A stretch of 31,134 nt of DNA from Candidatus Avimicrobium faecavium (GTDB lineage: Bacteria; Bacillota; Clostridia; Oscillospirales; Ruminococcaceae), in assembly GCA_904419105.1 (NCBI GenBank), contig CAJFQR010000004.1, forward strand, positions 1-31,134, read 5' to 3'. Position 1 is the first letter of the stretch. Each line of letters opens with the position of its first letter. Shown piece by piece: positions 1 through 6,914 of this stretch. The translations under genes and the position numbers were made by a program. Below the pieces are notes generated by a model, which saw nothing but the letters and a program-made list of their open reading frames with translations, did no database searches and was not told the origin of the DNA.

Positions 1-66
1 TCAGTACAGTGTAAGGCAAAGTATAACACAACAGCACAGTAATTGCGATTCCGCTGAAACAGCCAT

Positions 67-96
67 TTGACCGAACGGTGTCCTTCGCGGTATAAT
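67..96 (+). promoter_or_regulatory. Promoter of the dehydrogenase gene (sigma-A type)
   Basis: TTGACC at 67-72 and a perfect TATAAT at 91-96 are separated by 18 bases. The expected transcription start is near 103, so the leader is about 45 nt and contains the hairpin at 108-132. The stretch 1-66 holds no gene that I can support. Confidence 0.7.
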
Positions 97-107
97 AAAA
101 GAAAAAC

Positions 108-132
108 GTCCGCCGTTACCCTTGCGGCGGAC
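108..132 (+). other. 5' leader hairpin just before the ribosome-binding site
   Basis: GTCCGCCG (108-115) pairs perfectly with CGGCGGAC (125-132) around a 9-nt loop. The AGGAGG site starts three bases later at 135. No T-run follows, so this is not an obvious terminator. It could protect the mRNA 5' end or affect ribosome access; no known riboswitch or leader-peptide signature is visible. Confidence 0.5.
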
Positions 133-147
133 ACAGGAGGCTGAAAG

Positions 148-1086
148 ATGGAAAGGATCCTCAATGCGCTGGTGCTCACACCGGAACAGCGCGCCGCCTT
201 TGAGGCGGCGGCCCCGGGCTGTGAACTGCTCTTTATGAAGGACGCGGACATCACCGCCGGTGACCTGGCAGGGGTCACAGTGGTGTTGGGCAATCCGTCG
301 GTTGCAGCAGTGCAGGCCGGCGGCGGCAGCATCCGCTGGATGCACACCCGCAGTGCCGGCGCCGACCAGTATATGCCCGCCGGCGTGCTGCCGGAGGGGG
401 CGATACTCTCTTCCTCGGTGGGAGCTTACGGCACCTCAGTATCGGAGCACATGTTTGCCATGCTCCTCTCGATCATGAAGCGCCTGCCGGCCTACCGGGA
501 TCAGCAGCATCAGGAGCTCTGGCAGCGGGCCGGTACCGCATGCACGCTGCACGGGGTCACGGTGCTCATCGGCGGCGCCGGAGACATCGGCTCAAGCTTT
601 GCGGTGCTCTGCAAGGCCATGGGCGCCCGCACCATCGGCATCCGCCGCAATGTGAACAAACCCGCCGAAGGCATCGACGAGATGGTCGGGATGGATGACC
701 TGGACCGGCTGCTGCCCGAAGCCGATGTGGTGGCGCTGGTGTTCCCCCGCTCCCCGGAGACCGACGGCCTGATGAACTATGACCGAATCAAGTTGATGAA
801 GCCGGATGCCATCCTGCTCAATGCCGGACGCGGTACCGCAATCGACTGTGAGGCGCTGGCCCGGGCGCTGGAGGAGGGACATCTCTTCGGCGCCGGACTG
901 GATGTCACCGAGCCGGAGCCGCTGCCGGCAGGACACCCGCTGTGGCAGCAGCCCCGTGCCCTCATAACCCCCCATGTGGCCGGCGGCAACAGCCTGGCCA
1001 TCACGGCTGACAAAATCGCCGCCATCGCTCTGGACAATCTGAAGCGCTATCTCGCCGGCGATCCGGTGAAAAACCGCCTGAAGTAA
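148..1086 (+). CDS. D-2-hydroxyacid dehydrogenase, NAD-dependent
   Basis: A 312-residue oxidoreductase of the D-isomer-specific 2-hydroxyacid dehydrogenase family, which interconverts 2-hydroxy and 2-keto acids with NAD(P)H in the cytoplasm. The Rossmann segment reads IGGAGDIG (about residues 142-149). The three catalytic positions of the family are visible near the C-terminal half: Arg in LLNAGRGT, Glu in DVTEPEPL and His in ITPHVAGG. The ATG at 148 has AGGAGG at 135-140, 7 bases upstream. The gene has its own promoter at 67-96 and ends in the shared terminator at 1099-1129. Length is typical. The substrate cannot be told from sequence: the catalytic core resembles many glyoxylate/hydroxypyruvate reductase-like paralogs. 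It converges on an allE-like gene, whose product leads to ureidoglycolate and eventually glyoxylate, so a glyoxylate-reducing role is possible but unproven. Confidence 0.88.
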   Translation: MERILNALVLTPEQRAAFEAAAPGCELLFMKDADITAGDLAGVTVVLGNPSVAAVQAGGGSIRWMHTRSAGADQYMPAGVLPEGAILSSSVGAYGTSVSEHMFAMLLSIMKRLPAYRDQQHQELWQRAGTACTLHGVTVLIGGAGDIGSSFAVLCKAMGARTIGIRRNVNKPAEGIDEMVGMDDLDRLLPEADVVALVFPRSPETDGLMNYDRIKLMKPDAILLNAGRGTAIDCEALARALEEGHLFGAGLDVTEPEPLPAGHPLWQQPRALITPHVAGGNSLAITADKIAAIALDNLKRYLAGDPVKNRLK

Positions 1087-1098
1087 TCCCACCTCCGC

Positions 1099-1129
1099 AA
1101 AAAACAGCCCGGTCACCCGGGCTGTTTTT
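1099..1129. terminator. Bidirectional rho-independent terminator
   Basis: AAAAACAGCCCGG and CCCGGGCTGTTTTT form a GC-rich stem with a tiny loop. A-run and T-run flanks make it usable on both strands. It separates the convergent dehydrogenase gene and the allE-like gene. Confidence 0.85.
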
Positions 1130-1149
1130 ATGCTGTGGGATACGAGGGA

Positions 1150-1917
1150 TCACAGAACCACATCGCGGTTGCAGTCCTTCGAGTAGATGTAGGTGAACCG
1201 CTCCCGGCCAGTGGCATAGGCCGCCTGCGGGCAGTAGGGCCCAAACCAGACGAAGTCCCCCTTTTTGATCATGCGCCAGTCCTCGTCAAGCAGGTAGATA
1301 CCCTCTCCTTCGAGGATGTACATACCGTGCTCCTGCACATGGGTCTCAACGAACGAGTGGGAAGCCCCCGGCTCAAAGGACAGAATGTGGAAGTTCATGT
1401 CATAGGCCAGGTCGCCCGGCAGGAAGTTTTTCATCACCACATTCTCCATATCGTCCAGATGGGTGATGGCCAGATCTGCCTCATTGCCAAACTGGACCGC
1501 CGGGCTGCCGACCCCTTCGGCGGGGATATAGCGCTGCTTGTAGAGGATGGCCCGCATCGGCCCATTCCCGGTGTTGGCAAAGCACAGTCCCACGCCCGGC
1601 GGCGCGTAGAGGAAGCTCCCGGCTGCGGCGGCATGCTCTTCCACGCCGGCGGAGAGAACGCCCTCCCCTTCGATGACATAAAAGAACACCTCGATGCCCT
1701 CCTCAGCGCCGAACGGCCGGCTGGTGCCGCCGTCCGGCTCCACCTCCAGCAGATACTGCACAAAGCTGGCGCCGTATTTTGGCGAGGCCACGATGCTCAC
1801 CCGGCTCTTTTCGATACCGGGGATCACATTGTTGACCAGGCCCTCCGGCGGGATCACAACATACTTGCCCGGCCGGATGACAGCCCGGGTCGAGAGAATA
1901 TCGCTCGGGTAACCCAT
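1150..1917 (-). CDS. allE: (S)-ureidoglycine aminohydrolase, bicupin
   Basis: A 255-residue two-cupin protein that closely follows E. coli AllE from end to end: MGYPSDILSTRAVI at the start, SFEPGASHSFVETHVQEHG in the second cupin and YIYSKDCNRDV at the C-terminus. AllE releases ammonia from (S)-ureidoglycine to give (S)-ureidoglycolate, a step of ureide (allantoin) breakdown. The manganese ligands of the family are retained in ETHVQEH, with the distal Gln in CPQAAY. I chose the ATG at 1917 over the GTG at 1923 because GGGAGGA lies 9 bases before the ATG but only 3 before the GTG. It is the last gene of a minus-strand unit, 27 bases after a redoxin gene. No other ureide gene (allantoinase, allantoate amidohydrolase) is in the window, so this copy stands alone here. 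Confidence 0.9.
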   Translation of the reverse strand: MGYPSDILSTRAVIRPGKYVVIPPEGLVNNVIPGIEKSRVSIVASPKYGASFVQYLLEVEPDGGTSRPFGAEEGIEVFFYVIEGEGVLSAGVEEHAAAAGSFLYAPPGVGLCFANTGNGPMRAILYKQRYIPAEGVGSPAVQFGNEADLAITHLDDMENVVMKNFLPGDLAYDMNFHILSFEPGASHSFVETHVQEHGMYILEGEGIYLLDEDWRMIKKGDFVWFGPYCPQAAYATGRERFTYIYSKDCNRDVVL

Positions 1918-1944
1918 AGTCACAGTTCCTCCCTGTTTTTCTTT

Positions 1945-2496
1945 TTACAGCTTGGCGGCCATCTCCTCCGGCGTGGGCATATCCAGCAGCGTCCGTGCCC
2001 GATGAGCTTCGAGCACCTTCCCCTCCGGCGTGAGGATGAAGTAGCCGGGCAGCTGAAGCTCCTCCCCTTCGTAGGCGCCGTGCACCAGGCCATACTCGTC
2101 AAAGCGCTTGCGCACGGCGGCGTAGGCCTCCTGCTCCTCCGGGGCGGTCATCGTCTCCTTGGAGGCGGCTACCAGCAGCTCAAACTCCCTGAAAAGGCTC
2201 TGCTCCGGATCGCAGATAATCGCATAGGGCACATCGCCGGGCTTGGTCTGCTCCCGCATCGTCGCAACGGCGCTCTGCAGCACCACGATGACCTGGGCGT
2301 TTTTCGCCCGGAACGCATCGTAGATGGCGGTGTAGTCCCGCATCTCCAACTGGCAGATGCGGCAGCCATAGTACCGCAGGAACAGCAGCACCGTCTTGTC
2401 CGCTCGCTTCAGCAGGTCGGAGAGCTTTACCCCGCTCTCAAAGGCGGTGTCCACCGTGTACTCGCCGAGCACGCACCCGGCTTCAATCTTAGCCAT
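1945..2496 (-). CDS. Peroxiredoxin-like redoxin (CxxC), second tandem copy
   Basis: A 183-residue thioredoxin-fold protein of the AhpC/TSA-like group. The active-site candidate is RYYGCRICQLE with Cys45 and Cys48. The classical peroxiredoxin PxxxTxxC motif is absent, so it is nearer to the peroxiredoxin-like PRXL2-type redoxins, and peroxidase activity is not assured. There is no signal peptide, so it is cytoplasmic. By ungapped comparison it shares 111 of 183 residues (61%) with the upstream gene at 2578-3129. Start ATG at 2496 with AGAGGA upstream. It lies 27 bases before allE and 81 bases after its paralog, with a weak hairpin in the gap. A role in thiol or peroxide handling is likely; the partner reductase is not visible nearby. 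Confidence 0.82.
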   Translation of the reverse strand: MAKIEAGCVLGEYTVDTAFESGVKLSDLLKRADKTVLLFLRYYGCRICQLEMRDYTAIYDAFRAKNAQVIVVLQSAVATMREQTKPGDVPYAIICDPEQSLFREFELLVAASKETMTAPEEQEAYAAVRKRFDEYGLVHGAYEGEELQLPGYFILTPEGKVLEAHRARTLLDMPTPEEMAAKL

Positions 2497-2535
2497 ATTG
2501 TTCCTCTCCCTTCGCTTTTTGCGCTATACAAACAA

Positions 2536-2556
2536 TGCGGCCGAAATCCGACCGCA
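2536..2556 (-). terminator. Weak intercistronic hairpin between the redoxin genes
   Basis: On the minus strand TGCGGTCG pairs with CGGCCGCA (one G-T pair) around a 5-nt loop, followed by TTGTTTG. The T-tract is short, so I read it as a partial terminator or a processing site that lowers expression of the second redoxin and allE relative to the first redoxin. Confidence 0.4.
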
Positions 2557-2577
2557 CTGTCTTTCTTTCCGGTTTTG

Positions 2578-3129
2578 TTACAGCTTGGCAATCATCTCGT
2601 CGACGGTGGGCATGTCCAGGATGCTGGCGGCGCGGTGGCACTCCAGAACCTCCATCTCGGGGTTCAGAATAAAGTAACCGGGCAGCTGCATCTCCTCACC
2701 CTCATAGGCGCCGTGCTCAAGACCGTACTGAGCCATCTTCTCCCGTTTCTCGGCGAACTTGGGCATATCCTCCGGACGGATCATCGCCTCCTGGGAAGCG
2801 GCCACGCCGAGCTCAAACTCCTTGTACAGGCCCATATCCGGGTCGCACATGATGTCGAAGGGCAGGTCGCCCTTGTTCATCTGGGCGTTGATGGTGGATG
2901 CGGGGCTCTGCAGCACGACGATGAGCTGGGCGTCCTTGGCCTTGAACTGCTCATAGGCGTTGGCATACTCCCGGATATCCAGCTGGCACAGGGTGCAGCC
3001 GTAATAGCGCAGGAACAGCAGGACGGTCTTCTTGGCCTCCTTGACCTTGTCCGAGAGCTTCACGCCGCTCTCAAACGGGGTGTCGAACGAAAAATCGGTG
3101 AGCTTGGTACCGGCTTCAATTTTGGCCAT
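2578..3129 (-). CDS. Peroxiredoxin-like redoxin (CxxC), first tandem copy
   Basis: A 183-residue thioredoxin-fold redoxin with the same architecture as its neighbour at 1945-2496: MAKIEAG start, RYYGCTLCQLD with Cys45 and Cys48, and the shared HGAYEGEE(M/L)QLPGYFIL block near residue 140. I start it at the ATG at 3129, which has GGAGG 7 bases upstream and gives exactly the paralog's length. The open frame continues upstream to 3294, but that part is leader RNA by the promoter at 3242-3270. No signal peptide. The canonical peroxiredoxin TxxC motif is missing, so the reaction (peroxide reduction or disulfide exchange) is an open question. It is the first gene of a redoxin-redoxin-allE unit. Confidence 0.82.
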   Translation of the reverse strand: MAKIEAGTKLTDFSFDTPFESGVKLSDKVKEAKKTVLLFLRYYGCTLCQLDIREYANAYEQFKAKDAQLIVVLQSPASTINAQMNKGDLPFDIMCDPDMGLYKEFELGVAASQEAMIRPEDMPKFAEKREKMAQYGLEHGAYEGEEMQLPGYFILNPEMEVLECHRAASILDMPTVDEMIAKL

Positions 3130-3241
3130 GGGTATTACCTCCATCTTTGGCGGCAGCCGCGGCAGGCGCGGTCTGTCCGGTGTTTTTCCTGGTGGGATAC
3201 CGGGCGTTTTTCCCAGCATTTCTACCAGTTTTCTATCTATA

Positions 3242-3270
3242 AGTATACGGTAGGATGTCCGGAATGTCAA
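3242..3270 (-). promoter_or_regulatory. Strong promoter of the redoxin-redoxin-allE unit
   Basis: On the minus strand a perfect TTGACA (3265-3270) is followed after exactly 17 bases by TATACT (3242-3247). Transcription should start near 3235, giving a leader of about 105 nt before the ATG at 3129. I see no PerR-, Fur- or Rex-type operator in it. Confidence 0.82.
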
Positions 3271-3329
3271 TCGCCAAACGCCATTCCACCCCATTTCTGT
3301 GACCGGACGACATTTCTCCCAAGGCTATA

Positions 3330-3357
3330 AAAAAGCTCCGCCGCAGCGGAGCTTTTT
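3330..3357 (-). terminator. Rho-independent terminator after the amidase gene
   Basis: A perfect 11-bp stem AAAAGCTCCGC/GCGGAGCTTTT with a 4-nt loop, followed on the minus strand by a T-run. It lies 15 bases downstream of the stop at 3372. The T-run on the plus strand also makes it partly bidirectional. Confidence 0.88.
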
Positions 3358-3371
3358 CACAGATGGAGCGG

Positions 3372-6300
3372 TCACTCCTTCACCCGGACGGTGATGCTCG
3401 CATCTACCCTGGTGGCGGGATTTTCCACCGTGATGGTCACCCGGCCCTCTTTAAGGGGGATGAGCAGACAGGTGCCGTCGCCGTAATCCTCGATGTCCAC
3501 CACGCTGTCGTTGCTGGTGGAGAACACCAGCTCCAGGTCGTCGGCATCATCGGGATAGGGATAGGCCTCGATCTCATATTCCTCGCCGGGGGAAAGTTCG
3601 AGCTTGTCATCACTGAGCTCGATCTCCTCGATGCCGTATTCCACACTGCCGCCCTCGCTCGTGACGGTGATAACGCAGTCGTCATAGAGGTCGCCGTCGG
3701 CGGTCTCGGCGGTGATGACACACTCCCCTTCCCCGACGGCGGTGACCTTGCCGCTCTGGTTGACGGTGGCCACATCCTCGTCGTCACTGGACCAGACGAT
3801 GTCCGCCGAGGTCCCGGACGGGGACAGGGTGGCCCGCAGCGTCAGGCTCTCGCCCTCGGCCAGCTCAGCCTCGTTCCGGTTGAGCGCCAGGTCCTCGGCC
3901 TCGTCCGAAGAGTCGGAACCGCCGGAGGTGGACCCGCTGCTGGAGCCGGCACCGTAGTTGCCGTCGGAGCGCAGATCTCCGGCGCCGTCGCTGCCGCCGA
4001 GGCTCCGCAGATACTGGTTCACCGCGCTGGCGATGTTCTCGGCGATCTCCTGCTGGTAGCTCTCACTCAACAGTTTGTTGTACTCCCGCTCATTGGTCAG
4101 GAAGCCGGTCTCACAGAGCACACCGACCATCTGCGGATCCCGGGTGACATAGTACCGCCCGAACTTGGCCCCGCGGTTGGTGGTATCCAGCGCGCTGGAA
4201 ATGGCGGAGGAGAGCCGTGTGGCCAGTGACTGGGAGTAGTCGTTGAAGTAGTACACCTCGGTGCCCACCGCCGAGCTGTTGCTCGGTGAGGTATTGCAGT
4301 GGATGCTCAGGAAGATCTGGGCGTTCATCTGTTTGGCATAGGCCACCCGCTCCTGGATCACATACTTGCCCTCGGCGGGCTCGGTGTCCAGCAGGATCGC
4401 ATTGGCGCCGTAGCTCTCCAGCTCATCGGCGACCTTTTCGGCGATTTCCCGGGTAATGACCTTTTCCGGATAGTCCGGCAGGAAGCCCAGCGCCCCCACA
4501 TCGGTGCCGCCGTGGCCCGGGTCCACCACGATGGTGGTGCCGGAGGCCCCGCCCTGCGGGTTGTTGAAGCGGAACACCAGCTGGCCGTTGTCGTTATAGA
4601 AGGCCCGGTAGCCCATAAAGCGGCCGCTGCTGGCAAGGTTCAGCGTCACCTTGGTACCGCTGGCGCTCATCGAATCGAACATCGGGTTGTCGTCGATGGC
4701 CTGGGTAGCGGGCACGCTGTTGGTGTAGTTGAAGTCGATGGTGAAGGCCGACCCGGTGTACTTGGCGCTGTACGAGACCTGCTGCCCGGTGTCAAAGACC
4801 ACATCGGTGTAGCGGTCATTGCTGGCCACCTGGATGCCGGTGACGGCGTTGCCGCCCGGGGCGGAGCTGTCCGAGACGCCGGTAATGTCGTCCCGGTAGA
4901 CCCGCACGCCGGAGGCGAGCTTATAGTAGGTGTAGGTTTTGGTGCCGCTCTTGTACACCAGCTCGCTGCCGACGGTGTAGTCCAGCGCCCCCTGGGGCAG
5001 CGGGAAGTAGTCGGGGTCGGAGAGATCGTTGAGGGTATTGGCCGGGAAGGTCTCCGCCTGCTCGGACACCACCCGGATCGGCGAGCCGTCCTCGACCGCC
5101 ACCCGCTTGTTGACCTTGACATAGGCGCCGGTCTTGCTGTCGCTGGAACCCTGGGCCGTGCCGTAGACCACGATGTTGCCGATGTCCTGCACCGAATCGG
5201 TGGCCGCCGGGGCGGTGTACGACCCGGTGAACAGCCGGTAGGAGTCGGTGTACTCCTCCTCGTCGGTACCGGTCTCGTCCATCGTCATCTGTACCGTCTG
5301 CCCGCCGATGACGGCGTAAACGGTGGCGTCTTTATAGGCGGTGGCGGTGATGGTGATGCGCATGCCGCCGTCCACCGAGATGTTCCCCGTCGGGGAGACA
5401 TCGCGGATGACCTGCACCTCCCGGGTGATGTTGTAGACATCGGTCTTGCCCTTGTGGGTAAAGACGAAGGTATTCAGTCCCTCGGAGAGCGGCATGTTCA
5501 GCGTGAAGTAGCCGTTCTCATCGGTGGTGATCTCCTGGTCGTTGATGGTGATCTTGGCCCCCGGGTCGGAAGCACCCATGAAGGTCACCGAGGTCTCAAA
5601 GGTGGTGTAGGTCTTCTGAGCCGGGGAGGTCACCGCCAGCTCGGTGAGGATGTGCTGGCGGTTGAGGGTGTCGTCGTAGTAGTCGAGAACGGCGGTGGTG
5701 CTGCCCTCCAGGTCCTGCTGGAAGCGGTCCAGATCGTCGTAGACATCCCCCTCAAAGCCGGTCAGATCCTCCGAGGCGATGAGCTGCAGCGCCAGCTGGT
5801 CATACTCGGTCCAGCCGGCCTCCTCGGAGCAGGCCTTGCTCGAATAGTGAAGCACATAGAGGGGCACATCGGCGGCGTCCGCCTGCTCGCCCCACCAGGC
5901 CACCACCGCCTTGTAGGGAATGTTGGCGTCGGTGGTAGCGCCCTCCGCCTTGACCACCACAAAGTCCACATACCCTTCCTCCAGGAAGGAGAGGTTGTCC
6001 GCGTTGCCGCTGTATTTGGCGGTGTAGCTGGCGGTGGTGTCCGAGCCGTTTTCGTCGGTGGAGGAGTTGGCCCACACCGCCACGGTGAACATGCCCACCT
6101 GCTTGCCGGGGGCACCGGAACGGATGGCGCCGCTCACCTCCTTGAAGGCGGTGTGGCTCATCTGGCTCATATAGTTTTCATAGCCCATACCGCCGCCGTT
6201 CTGCTTATAGGTCAGATAGCTATCCGGTTCGGCCTCGTAGTAGTAGCTGTCAAAGAGGATGCCCTCAATGTCGTAATTCTGGGCGATGGCCAGCGCCGCG

Positions 6301-6890
6301 GCGGTGGTGGCATCGATGGCCGCCGAGTCCATCCGGTCCAGTTCGACAATGGCCCCGTCCTGCACGCCGGTAAAAAGGTCGTATACCACATAGATGTACA
6401 GCCCCTTTTCCCGGGCCTTCTGGGAGGCGTATTCGAGGATATCCACCGTCAGGGCATCATCCACATAGGGCAGGCCGCTCTTCTGGGCGATGGTGCGCCC
6501 GTCCACCGTCAGCGGCAGCAGCACGGTGTTCATATCCAGCTCCACCACCGCGTCAAAGGCGGCGTCCAGATCCGCCTGAATGGCCTCGGCGCTGGTGCGT
6601 CCATCGGTGAGGTAGTCCTTGCCGGCGGTAAGGGTCATACCCTTCATATAGTCCGGGCGGTTCATGATCACCGGCTCGCTGTCGCCGCCGTCCCCGGTCC
6701 CGTCCGGGCCGGCGGTATCATCCCCGCCGCCGAGCAGGCCGTCAATGGCCGAGGAGGTGTGCTCCGGGAGGGTGAGCTCGTGGTTTTTCACTTTTTGAAG
6801 GGTGAAGACGCCCGCCGCCACCGTCACGACGATGAGCAGGACCACCAGGATCGCGGCGACGATCTTTCCATTCCGCAAGAACTTAGACAA
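3372..6890 (-). CDS. GHL10-like / AMIN-like / N-acetylmuramoyl-L-alanine amidase fusion with Ig-like repeats
   Basis: A 1172-residue cell-wall enzyme. Layout: membrane anchor at about 9-31; a TIM-barrel-like region at about 80-410 resembling GHL10 glycosidases, with LFDSYYYE at 212-219 aligning with HFDDYFYP of the upstream gene; Ig-like or carbohydrate-binding-like segments to about 600; an AMIN-like beta region at about 683-778; an Amidase_3 domain at about 785-960; and two bacterial Ig-like (Big_2) repeats from about 998 to the end. The amidase keeps its zinc and catalytic motifs: DPGHGG (near 788), SIHCN (near 862) and CETGF (near 924). Such amidases strip stem peptides from glycans. The start is TTG at 6890 with GGAGG 10 bases upstream; no ATG or GTG competes nearby. 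It lies 24 bases after the GHL10 lipoprotein gene, clearly an operon. Amidase function is well supported; activity of the N-terminal barrel is not, because one of two paired Asp residues is Ser. Confidence 0.85.
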   Translation of the reverse strand: MSKFLRNGKIVAAILVVLLIVVTVAAGVFTLQKVKNHELTLPEHTSSAIDGLLGGGDDTAGPDGTGDGGDSEPVIMNRPDYMKGMTLTAGKDYLTDGRTSAEAIQADLDAAFDAVVELDMNTVLLPLTVDGRTIAQKSGLPYVDDALTVDILEYASQKAREKGLYIYVVYDLFTGVQDGAIVELDRMDSAAIDATTAAALAIAQNYDIEGILFDSYYYEAEPDSYLTYKQNGGGMGYENYMSQMSHTAFKEVSGAIRSGAPGKQVGMFTVAVWANSSTDENGSDTTASYTAKYSGNADNLSFLEEGYVDFVVVKAEGATTDANIPYKAVVAWWGEQADAADVPLYVLHYSSKACSEEAGWTEYDQLALQLIASEDLTGFEGDVYDDLDRFQQDLEGSTTAVLDYYDDTLNRQHILTELAVTSPAQKTYTTFETSVTFMGASDPGAKITINDQEITTDENGYFTLNMPLSEGLNTFVFTHKGKTDVYNITREVQVIRDVSPTGNISVDGGMRITITATAYKDATVYAVIGGQTVQMTMDETGTDEEEYTDSYRLFTGSYTAPAATDSVQDIGNIVVYGTAQGSSDSKTGAYVKVNKRVAVEDGSPIRVVSEQAETFPANTLNDLSDPDYFPLPQGALDYTVGSELVYKSGTKTYTYYKLASGVRVYRDDITGVSDSSAPGGNAVTGIQVASNDRYTDVVFDTGQQVSYSAKYTGSAFTIDFNYTNSVPATQAIDDNPMFDSMSASGTKVTLNLASSGRFMGYRAFYNDNGQLVFRFNNPQGGASGTTIVVDPGHGGTDVGALGFLPDYPEKVITREIAEKVADELESYGANAILLDTEPAEGKYVIQERVAYAKQMNAQIFLSIHCNTSPSNSSAVGTEVYYFNDYSQSLATRLSSAISSALDTTNRGAKFGRYYVTRDPQMVGVLCETGFLTNEREYNKLLSESYQQEIAENIASAVNQYLRSLGGSDGAGDLRSDGNYGAGSSSGSTSGGSDSSDEAEDLALNRNEAELAEGESLTLRATLSPSGTSADIVWSSDDEDVATVNQSGKVTAVGEGECVITAETADGDLYDDCVITVTSEGGSVEYGIEEIELSDDKLELSPGEEYEIEAYPYPDDADDLELVFSTSNDSVVDIEDYGDGTCLLIPLKEGRVTITVENPATRVDASITVRVKE

Positions 6891-6914
6891 CTTTGCACAT
6901 CCTCCAACTGGCCG

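Noticed and set aside
1..345. 114-codon minus-strand frame at the left edge
   Set aside because: It runs through the dehydrogenase promoter, leader and coding start; there is no ribosome-binding site and the Cys-rich tail is not a recognisable protein.
1135..3330. 731-codon open frame on the plus strand opposite allE and the redoxin genes
   Set aside because: It is antisense to three well-recognised genes, lacks a ribosome-binding site and crosses a promoter and intergenic gaps; it is a by-product of high GC codon use.
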